DNA of 64,000 nt from Streptomyces sp. SJL17-4. Lineage in GTDB: Bacteria > Actinomycetota > Actinomycetes > Streptomycetales > Streptomycetaceae. The translations under genes were made by a program, and so were the position numbers. Below are positions 30,753-39,304 of the stretch, one piece after another; the stretch's first letter is position 1, and each line of letters begins with the position of its first letter. The DNA is taken from the NCBI RefSeq assembly GCF_036826855.1, contig NZ_CP104578.1, forward strand, positions 3,534,001 through 3,598,000, in the 5' to 3' direction. Under the pieces are notes generated by a model. The model had not been told where the DNA came from, searched no databases, and saw only the letters and a program-made list of their open reading frames with translations.

Positions 30753-30971
30753 TTACCGGTGCGATCCCGGCAGCGGGAGCGCCCCGACGGCGGCGGCCGC
30801 CGGCACCGGGAGCGCCCCGACGGCCGCGGCAGGCGGCTTCGTCCCGCCGGTGCCGACCCGTTCGACGGCCTTCCGGCCGAGCCGCTCGATCGAGTCCACG
30901 GTCGAGGCGCAGCCGGTCAGACCCAGCACGAGTACGGCGGCCAGCAGAGGCAGCGCCCGGCGTCCGCTCAC
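30753..30971 (-). CDS. Small lipoprotein coupled to the deacetylase
   Basis: A 72-residue product. The signal LPLLAAVLVLGLTGCAST carries the lipobox LTGC at about 19-22. The rest (VDSIERLGRKAVERVGTGG, then a Pro/Ala-rich tail with a repeated AAAVGALP) has no known domain. Its GTG overlaps the stop of the upstream deacetylase as GTGA, so translation is coupled and the two probably act at the same place on the outer membrane face. Function unknown. The second GALPVP/GALPLP copy comes from a DNA repeat near its end. Confidence 0.7.
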   Translation of the reverse strand: MSGRRALPLLAAVLVLGLTGCASTVDSIERLGRKAVERVGTGGTKPPAAAVGALPVPAAAAVGALPLPGSHR

Positions 30972-31897
30972 ACGTAGTCCTCGAGCTTGGCGACCGCGTA
31001 CCCCTTGGCCGTGATCACGTTCATCACCCGGCGGATCATGTCCGGCATCGTGCCCTTCCAGTCCTCCTTGCCGCGGAAGTGGGTGAGGACGATGTCGCCG
31101 GGGTGCAGGTCCCGGTCCCACTCGCGCCACTCCATGTGGTCGGGGAAGGCCTCCGACGCCCACAGCGGGACGGCCTTGACGCCGCAGGTCTTGGCGGCGC
31201 GCAGGGTGTCCTCGTTGTAGTTGCCGTACGGCGGACGGAAGAGCGGGGGCCGCTTGCCGAATCGTTTCTCGATGACGTCCTGCATGCCGCAGATCTCGCG
31301 CTTCTGCTGCTTGTACGAGAGTCCGGGCAGGTAGCGGTGGTTGAGGGTGTGGTTGTGCAGGGACACCCCCGCCTCCTGCGACTTCTGCATCCGGGCGAAG
31401 TAGCCGTAGTCGTCCTTTACGACGTAGTCGCTGAGGAAGGCGCTGTAGGGGATCCGCAGCTCCTTCATCATCCGCAGCAGCTCGGGATCCTTCTCCGCGC
31501 CGTCGTCGATCGTCAGGAAGACGACCTTCTGCTTGGTCGGCACGGTGGTGAAGACGGGCGGCAGCCCTTCGCCGTCCGTCTCGAAGCCCTTGCGGGTGGT
31601 GATCTTCGGCTTGACGGCGGGCGGGGCCGGGGCTTCGAGCGGGGGCTTGGCGAGTCCCCACTTCTTGGCGGCGAGCACCCGGGCGGCGCGCTGCGCGCGG
31701 ACCTTCTCGACGTACGCGTTGAGCGCGCCGGCCGCACCCTGCCCCTGGGCCCGCGCCTGCTGCCCGGCGGCGGGGGCGGGCGCGCCGCGGTCCGGCCCGG
31801 CGTCGTCGGCGCAGCCGGTGGCGGCGGAGGCGAGGGCGGCGACGACGAGCACCGCCCCGAGCGCCCGGGAGGAACCGTGCACACCTTTTGCCATCAT
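30968..31897 (-). CDS. Polysaccharide deacetylase lipoprotein (NodB fold), paralogue 1
   Basis: 309 residues. Signal peptide with lipobox ATGC (about 27-30), a Pro/Ala-rich linker, then the NodB domain at about 120-305: motif 1 TIDDGAEKDP (usual TFDDG; both Asp kept), motif 2 HNHTLNH with the metal His pair, motif 3 RPPYGNYNED, and the late GDIVLTHFRG. The family removes N-acetyl or O-acetyl groups from wall glycans; the substrate here is unknown. A paralogue with the same order lies at 35799-36644. Confidence 0.92.
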   Translation of the reverse strand: MMAKGVHGSSRALGAVLVVAALASAATGCADDAGPDRGAPAPAAGQQARAQGQGAAGALNAYVEKVRAQRAARVLAAKKWGLAKPPLEAPAPPAVKPKITTRKGFETDGEGLPPVFTTVPTKQKVVFLTIDDGAEKDPELLRMMKELRIPYSAFLSDYVVKDDYGYFARMQKSQEAGVSLHNHTLNHRYLPGLSYKQQKREICGMQDVIEKRFGKRPPLFRPPYGNYNEDTLRAAKTCGVKAVPLWASEAFPDHMEWREWDRDLHPGDIVLTHFRGKEDWKGTMPDMIRRVMNVITAKGYAVAKLEDYV

Positions 31898-32023
31898 TTA
31901 TTCCTTTTGTCGTACGAGTCGTATGGCGCCGCATCCTGTCAGCGCGGGGGCCCCGCGCGGGGTACGACACCGCCGTACACGCCCTCGGTCCCCCGGCCGG
32001 CCCACAGCATCACAGGGCCCACA

Positions 32024-33214
32024 ATGGGACGGGTGACCGACCTCGCCTCCTTCGCCCCGCTGCTCGCCCCCGAGGGGCGGGCGCTCCTCGCCGCCCTGCG
32101 CGACTACGACCCCGCCCAGGAGCTGGCGGTCGCCTCCCGGCTGCGCCGTGACCACCCCGCCGAGCTGGTCACCGCGGCCCTCGGGCAGGCACGGCTGCGG
32201 CAGCGGGCGGTGGCGAAGTTCGGCGCGGAGGACGCGTACCGGATGTACTTCACGCCGAACGGCGTCGAGCAGTCGACGCGCGCCTCGGTCGGCACGTACC
32301 GGGCCGGCCGGATGAAGGCGCTCGGGGTCCGGAGCGTCGCGGACCTCTGCTCCGGGATCGGCGGCGACGCGATCGCGCTGGCGCGCGCCGGGATCTCGGT
32401 CCTGGCCGTGGACCGCGACCCGCTGACGGCCGAGGTCGCCCGCGCCAACGCCGAGGCGCTCGGCCTCGCGGAGCTCATCGAGGTGCGGTGCGCGGACGTC
32501 ACCGACATCGACACCGCCCCGTACGACGCGGTCTTCGTCGACCCGGCGCGGCGCGGCGGCCGGGGCAGGATCTTCGACCCCGAGGCGTACTCCCCGCCGC
32601 TCTCCTGGGCGGTCGAGGCGGCCCGCAAGGCCCCGCACGCGGCGCTCAAGGTGGCTCCGGGCATCCCGCACGAGGCGGTGCCCGAGGAGGCCGAGGCCGA
32701 GTGGATCTCGGACGGCGGGGACGTCAAGGAGGCGGTCCTCTGGTTCGGTACGGAACCGGGCGCCCGCCGCGCCACCCTGCTGCCCTCGGGCGCGGGCCTC
32801 ACCGGCCGCGGCCTGCCCGACCCGGCGGTCCGCCCGGTCGGCCGCTACCTCTACGAGCCGGACGGCGCGGTCATCCGCGCGCACCTCGTCGCCGAGGTGG
32901 CGGAGGACCTGGCCGGTGGACTGATCGACGAGACGATCGCGTACATCACGGCGGACGAGCTGATCCCGACGCCGTACGCCGCCGCGTACGAGATCACCGA
33001 CGAACTCCCCTTCAACCTGAAGAAGTTGAAGGCCCTGCTGAGGGAACGCGAGGTCGGCACCCTGACGGTGAAGAAGCGCGGCTCGGCGGTCGAGCCCGAG
33101 GAGATCCGCCGCAGGGTGAAGCCGAAGGGCCCGAACGCGGCGACGGTCCTGCTCACCCGCGTCGCGGGAGCCCCGACGATGCTGATCGGCCGCCCGGCGG
33201 GCGGCGGCCGCTGA
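32024..33214 (+). CDS. Class I SAM-dependent methyltransferase with THUMP-like C-terminal domain
   Basis: 396 residues. Rossmann SAM site at about 104-120 (SVADLCSGIGGDAIALARAGI), acidic strand end VLAVDRDPLTAEVARAN, and YDAVFVDPARRGGRGRIFDPE with a DPAR motif where N6-methyltransferases have NPPY. The C-terminal part (about 310-390) is the THUMP-like domain seen in its relatives, suggesting RNA as substrate. ATG at 32024 is chosen; GTG at 32033 is possible. It is divergent from the deacetylase gene. The exact target is not known to me. Confidence 0.85.
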   Translation: MGRVTDLASFAPLLAPEGRALLAALRDYDPAQELAVASRLRRDHPAELVTAALGQARLRQRAVAKFGAEDAYRMYFTPNGVEQSTRASVGTYRAGRMKALGVRSVADLCSGIGGDAIALARAGISVLAVDRDPLTAEVARANAEALGLAELIEVRCADVTDIDTAPYDAVFVDPARRGGRGRIFDPEAYSPPLSWAVEAARKAPHAALKVAPGIPHEAVPEEAEAEWISDGGDVKEAVLWFGTEPGARRATLLPSGAGLTGRGLPDPAVRPVGRYLYEPDGAVIRAHLVAEVAEDLAGGLIDETIAYITADELIPTPYAAAYEITDELPFNLKKLKALLREREVGTLTVKKRGSAVEPEEIRRRVKPKGPNAATVLLTRVAGAPTMLIGRPAGGGR

Positions 33215-33251
33215 CCCTTTTCAGGACGCGCGCGGGAGCCGCCGAAGCGGC

Positions 33252-33331
33252 GCCCGCTCAGGACGCGGCGGGGAGCCCCCGGAGCGACCCGGCGGGGAGC
33301 CCGCCCAGGCGGCGGCCCGCTCAGGACGCGG
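33252..33331. repeat. 63-bp imperfect duplication over the end of the membrane-protein gene
   Basis: GCCCGCTCAGGACGCGG occurs at 33252 and again at 33315; both contain TCA, complement of the TGA stop of the minus-strand gene. GGCGGGGAGCCC also occurs twice in between. A shorter copy of the same end lies at about 33220. Confidence 0.7.
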
Positions 33332-33980
33332 TCGGCGACCCGTGGCCCGTCTCGGCCGACGGCCCCCGGCCCGTCAGCCGTACCGCGAAGCGGTAGTGGC
33401 CGACGGCCTTCACCAGACCCGTCAGGCCGGTGACCCAGAGGATCATGGCGACGCCCATCCCGTAGACGACCAGGCCGTAGCCGTCGTCGCGGCTCACGCC
33501 CGCCGGGACGGCGAAGCCCATCCAGAGCCCGAACCCGGCCATCACGAACGACAGCAGCAGCCAGGCGACGCTGAGGACGGGGGCGCGCAGCCTGGCGTCC
33601 GTCGGTCCGTGCCGGTCCAGGACCGCCCACTGCACCAGGCGCTCGCGGACCGTCCGGTCCTGCCGCAGGCTGCGGATCGTCAGCCACACGGCCGGAACGA
33701 AGACCCCGATGCCGAGGACCGCCGTGACGAGCCCGGTCACCATCATGACCACGTCGAAAACCGGCTGCCCGATCGAGATGACCAGGACGCCGATCAGCCC
33801 CCAGCCCAGTTGCAGCAGGAAGAACCAGAGCAGGAACGTCACGAGCCGTCCGCCGCCGAGCAGCCGCCTGCCGAGTTCGTCCAGCGCCAGCGCCCGGTCG
33901 GCGAGCCGCGCCTCCCGGTCGGGCCAGCTCCGGAGTTCGGCGGGCGGGGGCGGCGGGGGCAACGGGTTACGCGGGGACAT
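33321..33980 (-). CDS. Small integral membrane protein, unknown function
   Basis: 219 residues. Cytoplasmic Pro-rich start and an amphipathic helix, then about five hydrophobic segments: FLLWFFLLQLGWGLIGVLVI, a second (VVMMVTGLVTAVLGIGVFV), VLSVAWLLLSFVMAGFGLWMG, and VVYGMGVAMILWVTGLTGLV. Between the second and third lies a basic stretch (RSLRQDRTVRERL). I do not recognise a family. ATG at 33980 has AGGG eight bases upstream and sits 22 bp from the sigma-factor stop, possibly in one operon with it. Confidence 0.75.
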   Translation of the reverse strand: MSPRNPLPPPPPPAELRSWPDREARLADRALALDELGRRLLGGGRLVTFLLWFFLLQLGWGLIGVLVISIGQPVFDVVMMVTGLVTAVLGIGVFVPAVWLTIRSLRQDRTVRERLVQWAVLDRHGPTDARLRAPVLSVAWLLLSFVMAGFGLWMGFAVPAGVSRDDGYGLVVYGMGVAMILWVTGLTGLVKAVGHYRFAVRLTGRGPSAETGHGSPTAS

Positions 33981-34001
33981 GCCAAGCACCCTAAGGGCGC
34001 G

Positions 34002-35252
34002 TCACGGCGCGTCCAACTCCCGCACCTTCCCCCGCAGCAGCGCCCGTTCGCTCTCGTTGCGGGTGAGGTCCGCCGCCCGCTCGAACTCCGCCCGCGCCTC
34101 CTCCGCCCGTCCGAGCCGGGCCAGCAGGTCGCCGCGGACGCTCGGCAGCAAGTGGTAGCGGGCCAGGTCCGGTTCGGCGGCGAGGGCGTCGACGATCGGA
34201 AGGGCCGCCGCGGGACCCTCGGCCATCGACACGGCGACCGCGCGGTTCAGCTCGACGACCGGCGAAGGGGCCAGCGCGCCCAGCTTCCCGTACAGCGCGG
34301 CGATCGTCGCCCAGTCCGTCTCCTCGTACGAGGCGGCCCGCGCGTGGAGGGCGGCGATCGCGGCCTGGAGGGCGTACGGCCCGTACGAGCGGCCGTCCCC
34401 GGCCCGTTCGAGCGCGGCGTATCCGCGCCGGATGAGCAGCCGGTTCCAGCGCCGCCGGTCCTGCGCGGCGAGCAGCACCGGCCGCCCGTCGGGCCCCGTC
34501 CTCGCCGCCGTCCGGGAGGCCTGGAGCTCCAGCAGGGCGACGAGCCCCTGTGCCTCGCCCTCCCGCGGGACGAGCGCGGCGAGGACGCGGGCGAGCCGCA
34601 GCGCGTCCTCGCAGAGGCCCGGCCGCAGCAGGTCGTCGCCGGCGGTCGCCGCGTACCCCTCGTTGAAGATCAGGTAGACGACCTCCAGGACGGAGCCGAG
34701 CCGGGCCGCCCGGTCCTCCCCGTACGGCACCTCGAACTCCACGCCCGCCTTCGCGAGCGCCCGCTTGGCGCGGGTGATCCGCGCCGCGACGGTCGCCTCC
34801 GGTACGAGGAAGGCGCGGGCGATCTCGTCCGTACGGAGCCCGCCGACGAGCCGCAGGGTGAGGGCGGCGCGTGCCTCGGCGGAGAGCACCGGGTGGCAGG
34901 CGGTGAAGATCAGCCGCAGCACGTCGTCGTCGATGTCCCCGGGGCCGGAGGGCTCCGGGTCGTACGACTCCTCCGTGAGCGTCCGGCCCACCTCGGCGAG
35001 CTTGCGCGCGTACGTCTCGCGCCGCCGCACGAGGTCGACGGCCCGGTGCTTGGCGGCGGACGTCAGCCAGGCTCCGGGCCGCTCCGGGACTCCTGTCCGC
35101 GGCCACTGCTCGAGGGCGGCGACGAGGGCGTCCTGGGCGATCTCCTCGGCGATGCCGACGTCGCGGACGATCCGCGCCACCGTGGCGATGATCCGCGCCG
35201 ACTCCATCCGGAAGACCGTCTCCAGCGTCTCCTCGACCGTCTGTGCCGTCAC
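34002..35252 (-). CDS. ECF sigma factor of the ECF42 type
   Basis: 416 residues, much longer than a plain ECF factor. Sigma-2 lies at about 15-90 (ARIVRDVGIAEEIAQDALVAALEQWP), sigma-4 at about 115-180 (RLVGGLRTDEIARAFLVPEATVAARITRAKRALAK), and a long C-terminal extension at 190-416 of TPR-like helices (NEGYAA, then LNRAVAVSMAEGPAAALPIVDAL). That extension and the neighbouring DGPF/YCII gene are the hallmarks of ECF42, which works without a classical anti-sigma factor and whose tail is needed for activity. Likely target is the YCII gene 55 bp upstream. Confidence 0.9.
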   Translation of the reverse strand: MTAQTVEETLETVFRMESARIIATVARIVRDVGIAEEIAQDALVAALEQWPRTGVPERPGAWLTSAAKHRAVDLVRRRETYARKLAEVGRTLTEESYDPEPSGPGDIDDDVLRLIFTACHPVLSAEARAALTLRLVGGLRTDEIARAFLVPEATVAARITRAKRALAKAGVEFEVPYGEDRAARLGSVLEVVYLIFNEGYAATAGDDLLRPGLCEDALRLARVLAALVPREGEAQGLVALLELQASRTAARTGPDGRPVLLAAQDRRRWNRLLIRRGYAALERAGDGRSYGPYALQAAIAALHARAASYEETDWATIAALYGKLGALAPSPVVELNRAVAVSMAEGPAAALPIVDALAAEPDLARYHLLPSVRGDLLARLGRAEEARAEFERAADLTRNESERALLRGKVRELDAP

Positions 35253-35306
35253 GTCTCACATGACAGCACAGGAACGGCCACAGCACAGGAACGGCTCCGG
35301 AACCGG

Positions 35307-35672
35307 TCAGCCCTCCGGCATCTCCTCGACCTCGCGGACCTCCAGGCCGACCTTCCAGTGCGGCGGGTGGACAGCCAGGAAGCGCTTCCCCCACTCGACG
35401 GCCTCGGCCATGTCCTTGCACTGGAGCATCGCGTAGCCGCCGACGACCTCCTTGGTCTCGGTGAACGGGCCGTCGGTGAACGACAGCTTCCCGTCCGACC
35501 AGGTGATCCGGGTGGACTCGGAGGTCGGCTTCAGTCCGGCGGTGTCGACCATGGCGCCGGCCTTGGTGATCTCCTCGAAGAGCGCGCCCATCCGCTCCTC
35601 GAAGCCGGGGTCGGCGCTCTCCATGTCGATGGTGTTCTCCTCGATGCGGACGAGGGACAGGAAGCGGGGCAT
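35307..35672 (-). CDS. YCII-related (DGPF) protein paired with the sigma factor
   Basis: 121 residues, a ferredoxin-like YCII fold: MPRFLSLVRIEEN, LKPTSESTRITWSDGKLSFTDGPFTETKEVVGGYAMLQ with the DGPF motif. Such proteins are the usual genomic partners of ECF42 sigma factors and are thought to be part of the signal, but their biochemical role is unknown. ATG at 35672 has GAGGAG. It is upstream of the sigma-factor gene on the same strand, so the two are co-transcribed or the sigma factor reads this promoter. Confidence 0.88.
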   Translation of the reverse strand: MPRFLSLVRIEENTIDMESADPGFEERMGALFEEITKAGAMVDTAGLKPTSESTRITWSDGKLSFTDGPFTETKEVVGGYAMLQCKDMAEAVEWGKRFLAVHPPHWKVGLEVREVEEMPEG

Positions 35673-35760
35673 GACGACTCCTCGGTGGTGCGGTGGCGGG
35701 GCCGTTCCCCGCCTTCCACACATACGTCGAACGGGAGGAGCCCGCATCGACGACTCGCGA

Positions 35761-35800
35761 GAGGTTTCTTCCACGAGGTTTCTTCCACGAGGTTTCTTCT
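35761..35800. repeat. 14-bp tandem repeat against the stop of the second deacetylase
   Basis: GAGGTTTCTTCCAC repeated twice plus 10 bases of a third copy, starting at 35761. The minus-strand stop codon occupies 35799-35801, directly at the repeat edge. Confidence 0.85.
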
Positions 35801-36644
35801 AGACGTAGTCCTCCAGGCGCGCCACCGTGAAGCCCTGCTCCTGGATGCGGCGCAGCATCGTCGCCGTCATCTCGGTCATCGTCCGGCCCTTGAGCTCGGA
35901 CGGGCCCCGGAAGTGGGCCAGGATGATGTCGCCGGGGTGCAGCTTCCTGTCGCCGCGCTGGTACTGCATGTTCTTGATCTGCATGGACTCGCGCCACAGC
36001 ACGATCGCGTCAACGCCGCACGTGCCCGCCGCCGTGCGCGTGGCCTCGTTCCAGTTGCCGTAGGGCGGGCGGAAGAGGCGCGGGGTCGTGCCGTACCGCT
36101 TCGCCAGCTTCGCCTGCTGGCCGCAGATCTCCCGGCGCTGGGCCTCCGCGGAGAGGGTGCGCAGGTTGGGGTGGGTGAGGGTGTGGTTCGCGAGGCCGTG
36201 GCCCTGGGCGACGAGCGGCGTGAAGTACCCGTAGTCGGAGCGGACGACCGAGTCGGTGAGGAACATCGTGACCGGGACCTTGAGGTCCTTCATCATCCGC
36301 ACGAACGCGGGGTCCTTCTCCGCGCCGTCGTCGATCGTGATGAAGACGATCTTCTCGGTGGTGGGGATGTCGCTGATGACGGGGACGGGGCCGCCCGGCT
36401 TCCGGATCACCGGCTTGACGGCCGGCGGGGCGGGTGGCGCCGCGAAGGGCTTGAGCCCCCACTTCCGGTACGCGGCGGCGGCGCCGCCGGGGGCCTCGGG
36501 CGCCTTGTGCCCGGCGGAGGACGGCTCGGCCGCGGGTGCGGTCGTCCTCGCCGGGGCGGCGGCCCGGGGCTCCTCCGCCGCGCAGCCGGTCACCAGGAGG
36601 GTGGCGGCGGTCAGCGCCGCCCACAGCGCGATCGTCTTCTTCAC
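35799..36644 (-). CDS. Polysaccharide deacetylase lipoprotein (NodB fold), paralogue 2
   Basis: 281 residues. Signal with lipobox VTGC (about 18-21), an Ala/Pro-rich linker, and a NodB domain with TIDDGAEKDPAFVRMMKDL, HTLTH, RPPYGNWNEA and GDIILAHFRG. It ends in the same ARLEDYV motif as paralogue 1 (AKLEDYV). The order of motifs and the linker with PPAVKP are shared, so the two arose by duplication; four unrelated genes now lie between them. Substrate unknown, likely a wall polymer. Confidence 0.92.
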   Translation of the reverse strand: MKKTIALWAALTAATLLVTGCAAEEPRAAAPARTTAPAAEPSSAGHKAPEAPGGAAAAYRKWGLKPFAAPPAPPAVKPVIRKPGGPVPVISDIPTTEKIVFITIDDGAEKDPAFVRMMKDLKVPVTMFLTDSVVRSDYGYFTPLVAQGHGLANHTLTHPNLRTLSAEAQRREICGQQAKLAKRYGTTPRLFRPPYGNWNEATRTAAGTCGVDAIVLWRESMQIKNMQYQRGDRKLHPGDIILAHFRGPSELKGRTMTEMTATMLRRIQEQGFTVARLEDYV

Positions 36645-36701
36645 GGGCTGTGGGATGCCCGATCCGATCGAAAGGTTGCTCTGTTTTCGGCCCGGTGTCG
36701 C

Positions 36702-36956
36702 CTATTCGACCGATTCGAAGCGCCAGCGGTGGACCGGACGGGTGATCAGTTCCGCGTCCGGCTCCGGCAGCTCGGGCAGCTCGGCGTCGAAGGTCTCCGC
36801 GTCCCACCAGGTGAGGACGAGGACCCGGTCCTGCGGGGCCCGGAAGACCTCCCGGCGGACCGGCTCACGGGCGAGGACCTGTGCCCGGGCCCATTCCAGG
36901 AGTTCGGCGCCCCGGTCCTGGGCGGCCCGCGCCTCCCACATGAGGGTGAGCCTCAT
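36702..36956 (-). CDS. Hypothetical 84-residue protein coupled to tsaD
   Basis: Starts [26 protein letters not shown] and ends [12 protein letters not shown]. Its predicted secondary structure (strand, helix, then WWDAETFD and strand) hints at a small ferredoxin-like fold, but no family is recognised. The ATG overlaps the tsaD stop as ATGA, so translational coupling is strong and the product may be tied to the t6A genes or simply follow them. Function not known. Confidence 0.7.
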   Translation of the reverse strand: MRLTLMWEARAAQDRGAELLEWARAQVLAREPVRREVFRAPQDRVLVLTWWDAETFDAELPELPEPDAELITRPVHRWRFESVE

Positions 36957-38068
36957 GAGTACAGGTTCTCCTTGCTGACCTCGTGCACATGATCGTGGTC
37001 GTGGGAGTGGCCGTGCGCGTGCGCGCCCGGCACGTGCGGGTCCGTCACCGGCAGCGAGGAGTCCGCCGACAGTTCCAGGTCGGAGGCGGACCGGTTGCGG
37101 GCGACCATCTCGGAGCCGAGGGCCGCGACCATCGCGCCGTTGTCGGTGCACAGTCCGGGCCGGGGCACCCGCAGCCGGATGCCGGCCCGCTCGCAGCGCT
37201 CCTGGGCGAGGGCCCGGAGCCGCGAGTTGGCGGCGACGCCGCCGCCGATCATCAGGTGGTCGACGCCCTCGTCCTTGCAGGCCCGGACGGCCTTGCGGGT
37301 GAGGACGTCCACGACCGCCTCCTGGAAGGACGCGGCGACGTCCCGTACCGGCACGTCCTCGCCGGCCGCCCGCTTGGCCTCGATCCAGCGGGCCACGGCG
37401 GTCTTGAGCCCGGAGAAGGAGAAGTCGTACGCGGGGTCCCGCGAGCCGCTCAGGCCGCGCGGGAACGCGATGGCGGCCGGGTCGCCCTCCCTGGCGAGCC
37501 GGTCGATGACCGGTCCGCCGGGGAAGCCGAGGTCGAGCACGCGGGCGATCTTGTCGAAGGCCTCGCCGGCCGCGTCGTCGATGGTCGCGCCCAGCGGCCG
37601 CACGTCGGAGGTGATGTCGGCGGAGAGCAGCAGCGAGGAGTGGCCGCCGGAGACGAGCAGCGCCATCGTCGGCTCGGGCAGCTTGCCGTGCTCCAGCTGG
37701 TCGACGCAGATGTGCGAGGCGAGGTGGTTGACGCCGTAGAGGGGCTTGCCGAGGGCGTACGCGTAGGCCTTGGCCGCCGAGACGCCGACGAGCAGGGCGC
37801 CCGCGAGGCCGGGGCCTGCGGTGACGGCGATGCCGTCGAGGTCCTTCGCGGAGATCCCGGCCGTCTTCAGGGCGCGCTCGATCGTCGGGACCATCGCCTC
37901 CAGATGGGCGCGGGAGGCGATCTCGGGCACGACGCCGCCGAAGCGCGCGTGGGTGTCGACGCTGGACGCGACGGCGTCCGCGAGCAGCGTGGTCCCGTGG
38001 ACGATGCCGACACCGGTCTCGTCGCAGGAGGTCTCGATGCCGAGCACGAGCGGTTCGTCAGCAGCCAT
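36953..38068 (-). CDS. tsaD: tRNA t6A37 threonylcarbamoyltransferase catalytic subunit
   Basis: TsaD moves the threonylcarbamoyl group to A37 of ANN-reading tRNAs with TsaB and TsaE. The 371-residue protein has [12 protein letters not shown] (9-20), the metal motif [10 protein letters not shown] (about 112-121) and [11 protein letters not shown]. The C-terminus carries a run of His alternating with Asp/Gly (about 345-362, containing [13 protein letters not shown]), which I do not recall in TsaD and is probably metal-binding (see findings). It overlaps rimI by 11 bp and the following small gene by four. Confidence 0.96.
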   Translation of the reverse strand: MAADEPLVLGIETSCDETGVGIVHGTTLLADAVASSVDTHARFGGVVPEIASRAHLEAMVPTIERALKTAGISAKDLDGIAVTAGPGLAGALLVGVSAAKAYAYALGKPLYGVNHLASHICVDQLEHGKLPEPTMALLVSGGHSSLLLSADITSDVRPLGATIDDAAGEAFDKIARVLDLGFPGGPVIDRLAREGDPAAIAFPRGLSGSRDPAYDFSFSGLKTAVARWIEAKRAAGEDVPVRDVAASFQEAVVDVLTRKAVRACKDEGVDHLMIGGGVAANSRLRALAQERCERAGIRLRVPRPGLCTDNGAMVAALGSEMVARNRSASDLELSADSSLPVTDPHVPGAHAHGHSHDHDHVHEVSKENLYS

Positions 38069-38555
38069 CAGAATCAGTCTCTGTTCCTTGAACGGTCAGT
38101 CGCATCACGAGCGCGTCCACGTTTCCGGGCTGGTAGTAGCCGCGCCGGAAACCGATGGGCTCGAAGCCGAAGCGCTCGTAGAGCTTCTGGGCCCGGGTGT
38201 TGTCCACGCGCACTTCGAGGAGCACCTCTTCGCACTCGAAGGCGGTGGCGTGGTGGAGCAGGTCGGTGAGGAGCCGGGCGCCGAGCCCCGTACCCCATTG
38301 GTCGCGGGAGACGGCGATCGTCTGGACGTCACCGAGCCCGCCGGCGGCGGCGAGTCCCGCGTATCCGACGAGCCGCCCGTCCGGGTCCTCCGCCACGATG
38401 TAGCGGCGGGTGGCCCGCGGCCCGCGCGCGTGCGCGAGCTCCGACCAGAACATCCCCGCCGACCAGGCGTCCTCGGGGAACAGCTCGTCCTCGAGGGCCA
38501 GCACCGGTGCGATGTCCCACCAGCGCATCTCGCGCAGTTCCACGGCGCCGGTCAC
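38058..38555 (-). CDS. rimI: Ribosomal protein S18 alanine N-acetyltransferase (RimI-like)
   Basis: GNAT-fold, 165 residues: [23 protein letters not shown], acetyl-CoA site [24 protein letters not shown] (in parts) and [21 protein letters not shown]. RimI acetylates the N-terminus of S18; in actinobacteria it may act on other targets. GTG at 38555 overlaps the tsaB stop as GTGA, and its 3' end overlaps tsaD, so tsaB-rimI-tsaD is one operon. Confidence 0.94.
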   Translation of the reverse strand: MTGAVELREMRWWDIAPVLALEDELFPEDAWSAGMFWSELAHARGPRATRRYIVAEDPDGRLVGYAGLAAAGGLGDVQTIAVSRDQWGTGLGARLLTDLLHHATAFECEEVLLEVRVDNTRAQKLYERFGFEPIGFRRGYYQPGNVDALVMRLTVQGTETDSDGC

Positions 38556-39208
38556 GTGGGGGTGACCACCTTGTAGTTCTTCGGCACCTGCGCGTCGGGC
38601 CGGCGCAGATACATCGGCAGCGGGTCCAGGAACCCGCCGTCGCCGGCCGCCAGCTTCTCCGCGGCGAGCGCGGCGAGCGCGGCAGCCGACTGGTGCTCGG
38701 GGTCGCGGGCGTCGGGGAAGGCCTCGGGGTAGAGCCGGGCGCCCGCGCCGACGACGGGGAGGCCGGCGAGCCGCTCGGCGATCTCGGCGGGCCGGTCGAC
38801 GGCCGCGTCGGTCACGCGCGTACGGGAGTCGTCGTACCGCGCCCAGTAGACCTCCTTGCGCCGCGCGTCCGTGGCGACGGCGAACGGCTCGTCGATCCCG
38901 GAGGCGTACGCGAGGCCGTCGAGGGTGCACAGACCGTGCACCGGGACGCCGAGCGCGGACGAGAAGGCCGCGGCCGTGACGAGACCGACCCGGAGGCCGG
39001 TGTACGGCCCGGGGCCGACGCCGACGACGATCCCGGTGACCGCGTCGAGCTTCAGCCCGGCCTCCTTGAGGACCCGGTCGACGGCGGGCAGCAGCAGCTC
39101 CCCGTGGCGGCGGGCGTCGACCTGACTCGACGAGGCGACGACGGCCTCGCCGTCGTGGAGGGCGACGGTGACGGCGGGGGTGGCGGTATCCATGGCGAGC
39201 AACAGCAC
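38552..39208 (-). CDS. tsaB: t6A biosynthesis partner of TsaD
   Basis: 218 residues, a short ASKHA-fold protein: LLLAMDTATPAVTVALHDG, GVGPGPYTGLRVGLVTAAAF, DARRKEVYWARYD. TsaB lacks the catalytic site and forms the TsaBD heterodimer. First gene of the tsaB-rimI-tsaD operon; ATG at 39208. Confidence 0.95.
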   Translation of the reverse strand: MLLLAMDTATPAVTVALHDGEAVVASSSQVDARRHGELLLPAVDRVLKEAGLKLDAVTGIVVGVGPGPYTGLRVGLVTAAAFSSALGVPVHGLCTLDGLAYASGIDEPFAVATDARRKEVYWARYDDSRTRVTDAAVDRPAEIAERLAGLPVVGAGARLYPEAFPDARDPEHQSAAALAALAAEKLAAGDGGFLDPLPMYLRRPDAQVPKNYKVVTPT

Positions 39209-39304
39209 GCGAACAGCCTACGGCTCCCGGGCCCGGTGCCCCGCCCCTCGCTCCCCCGGCTGCTACCGTCACCCTTCGATACGTTCGTACGAGAGGTGGG
39301 CACG

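Noticed and set aside
33342..36992. 1,216-residue plus-strand open frame
   Set aside because: It covers five good minus-strand genes and shows no domain.
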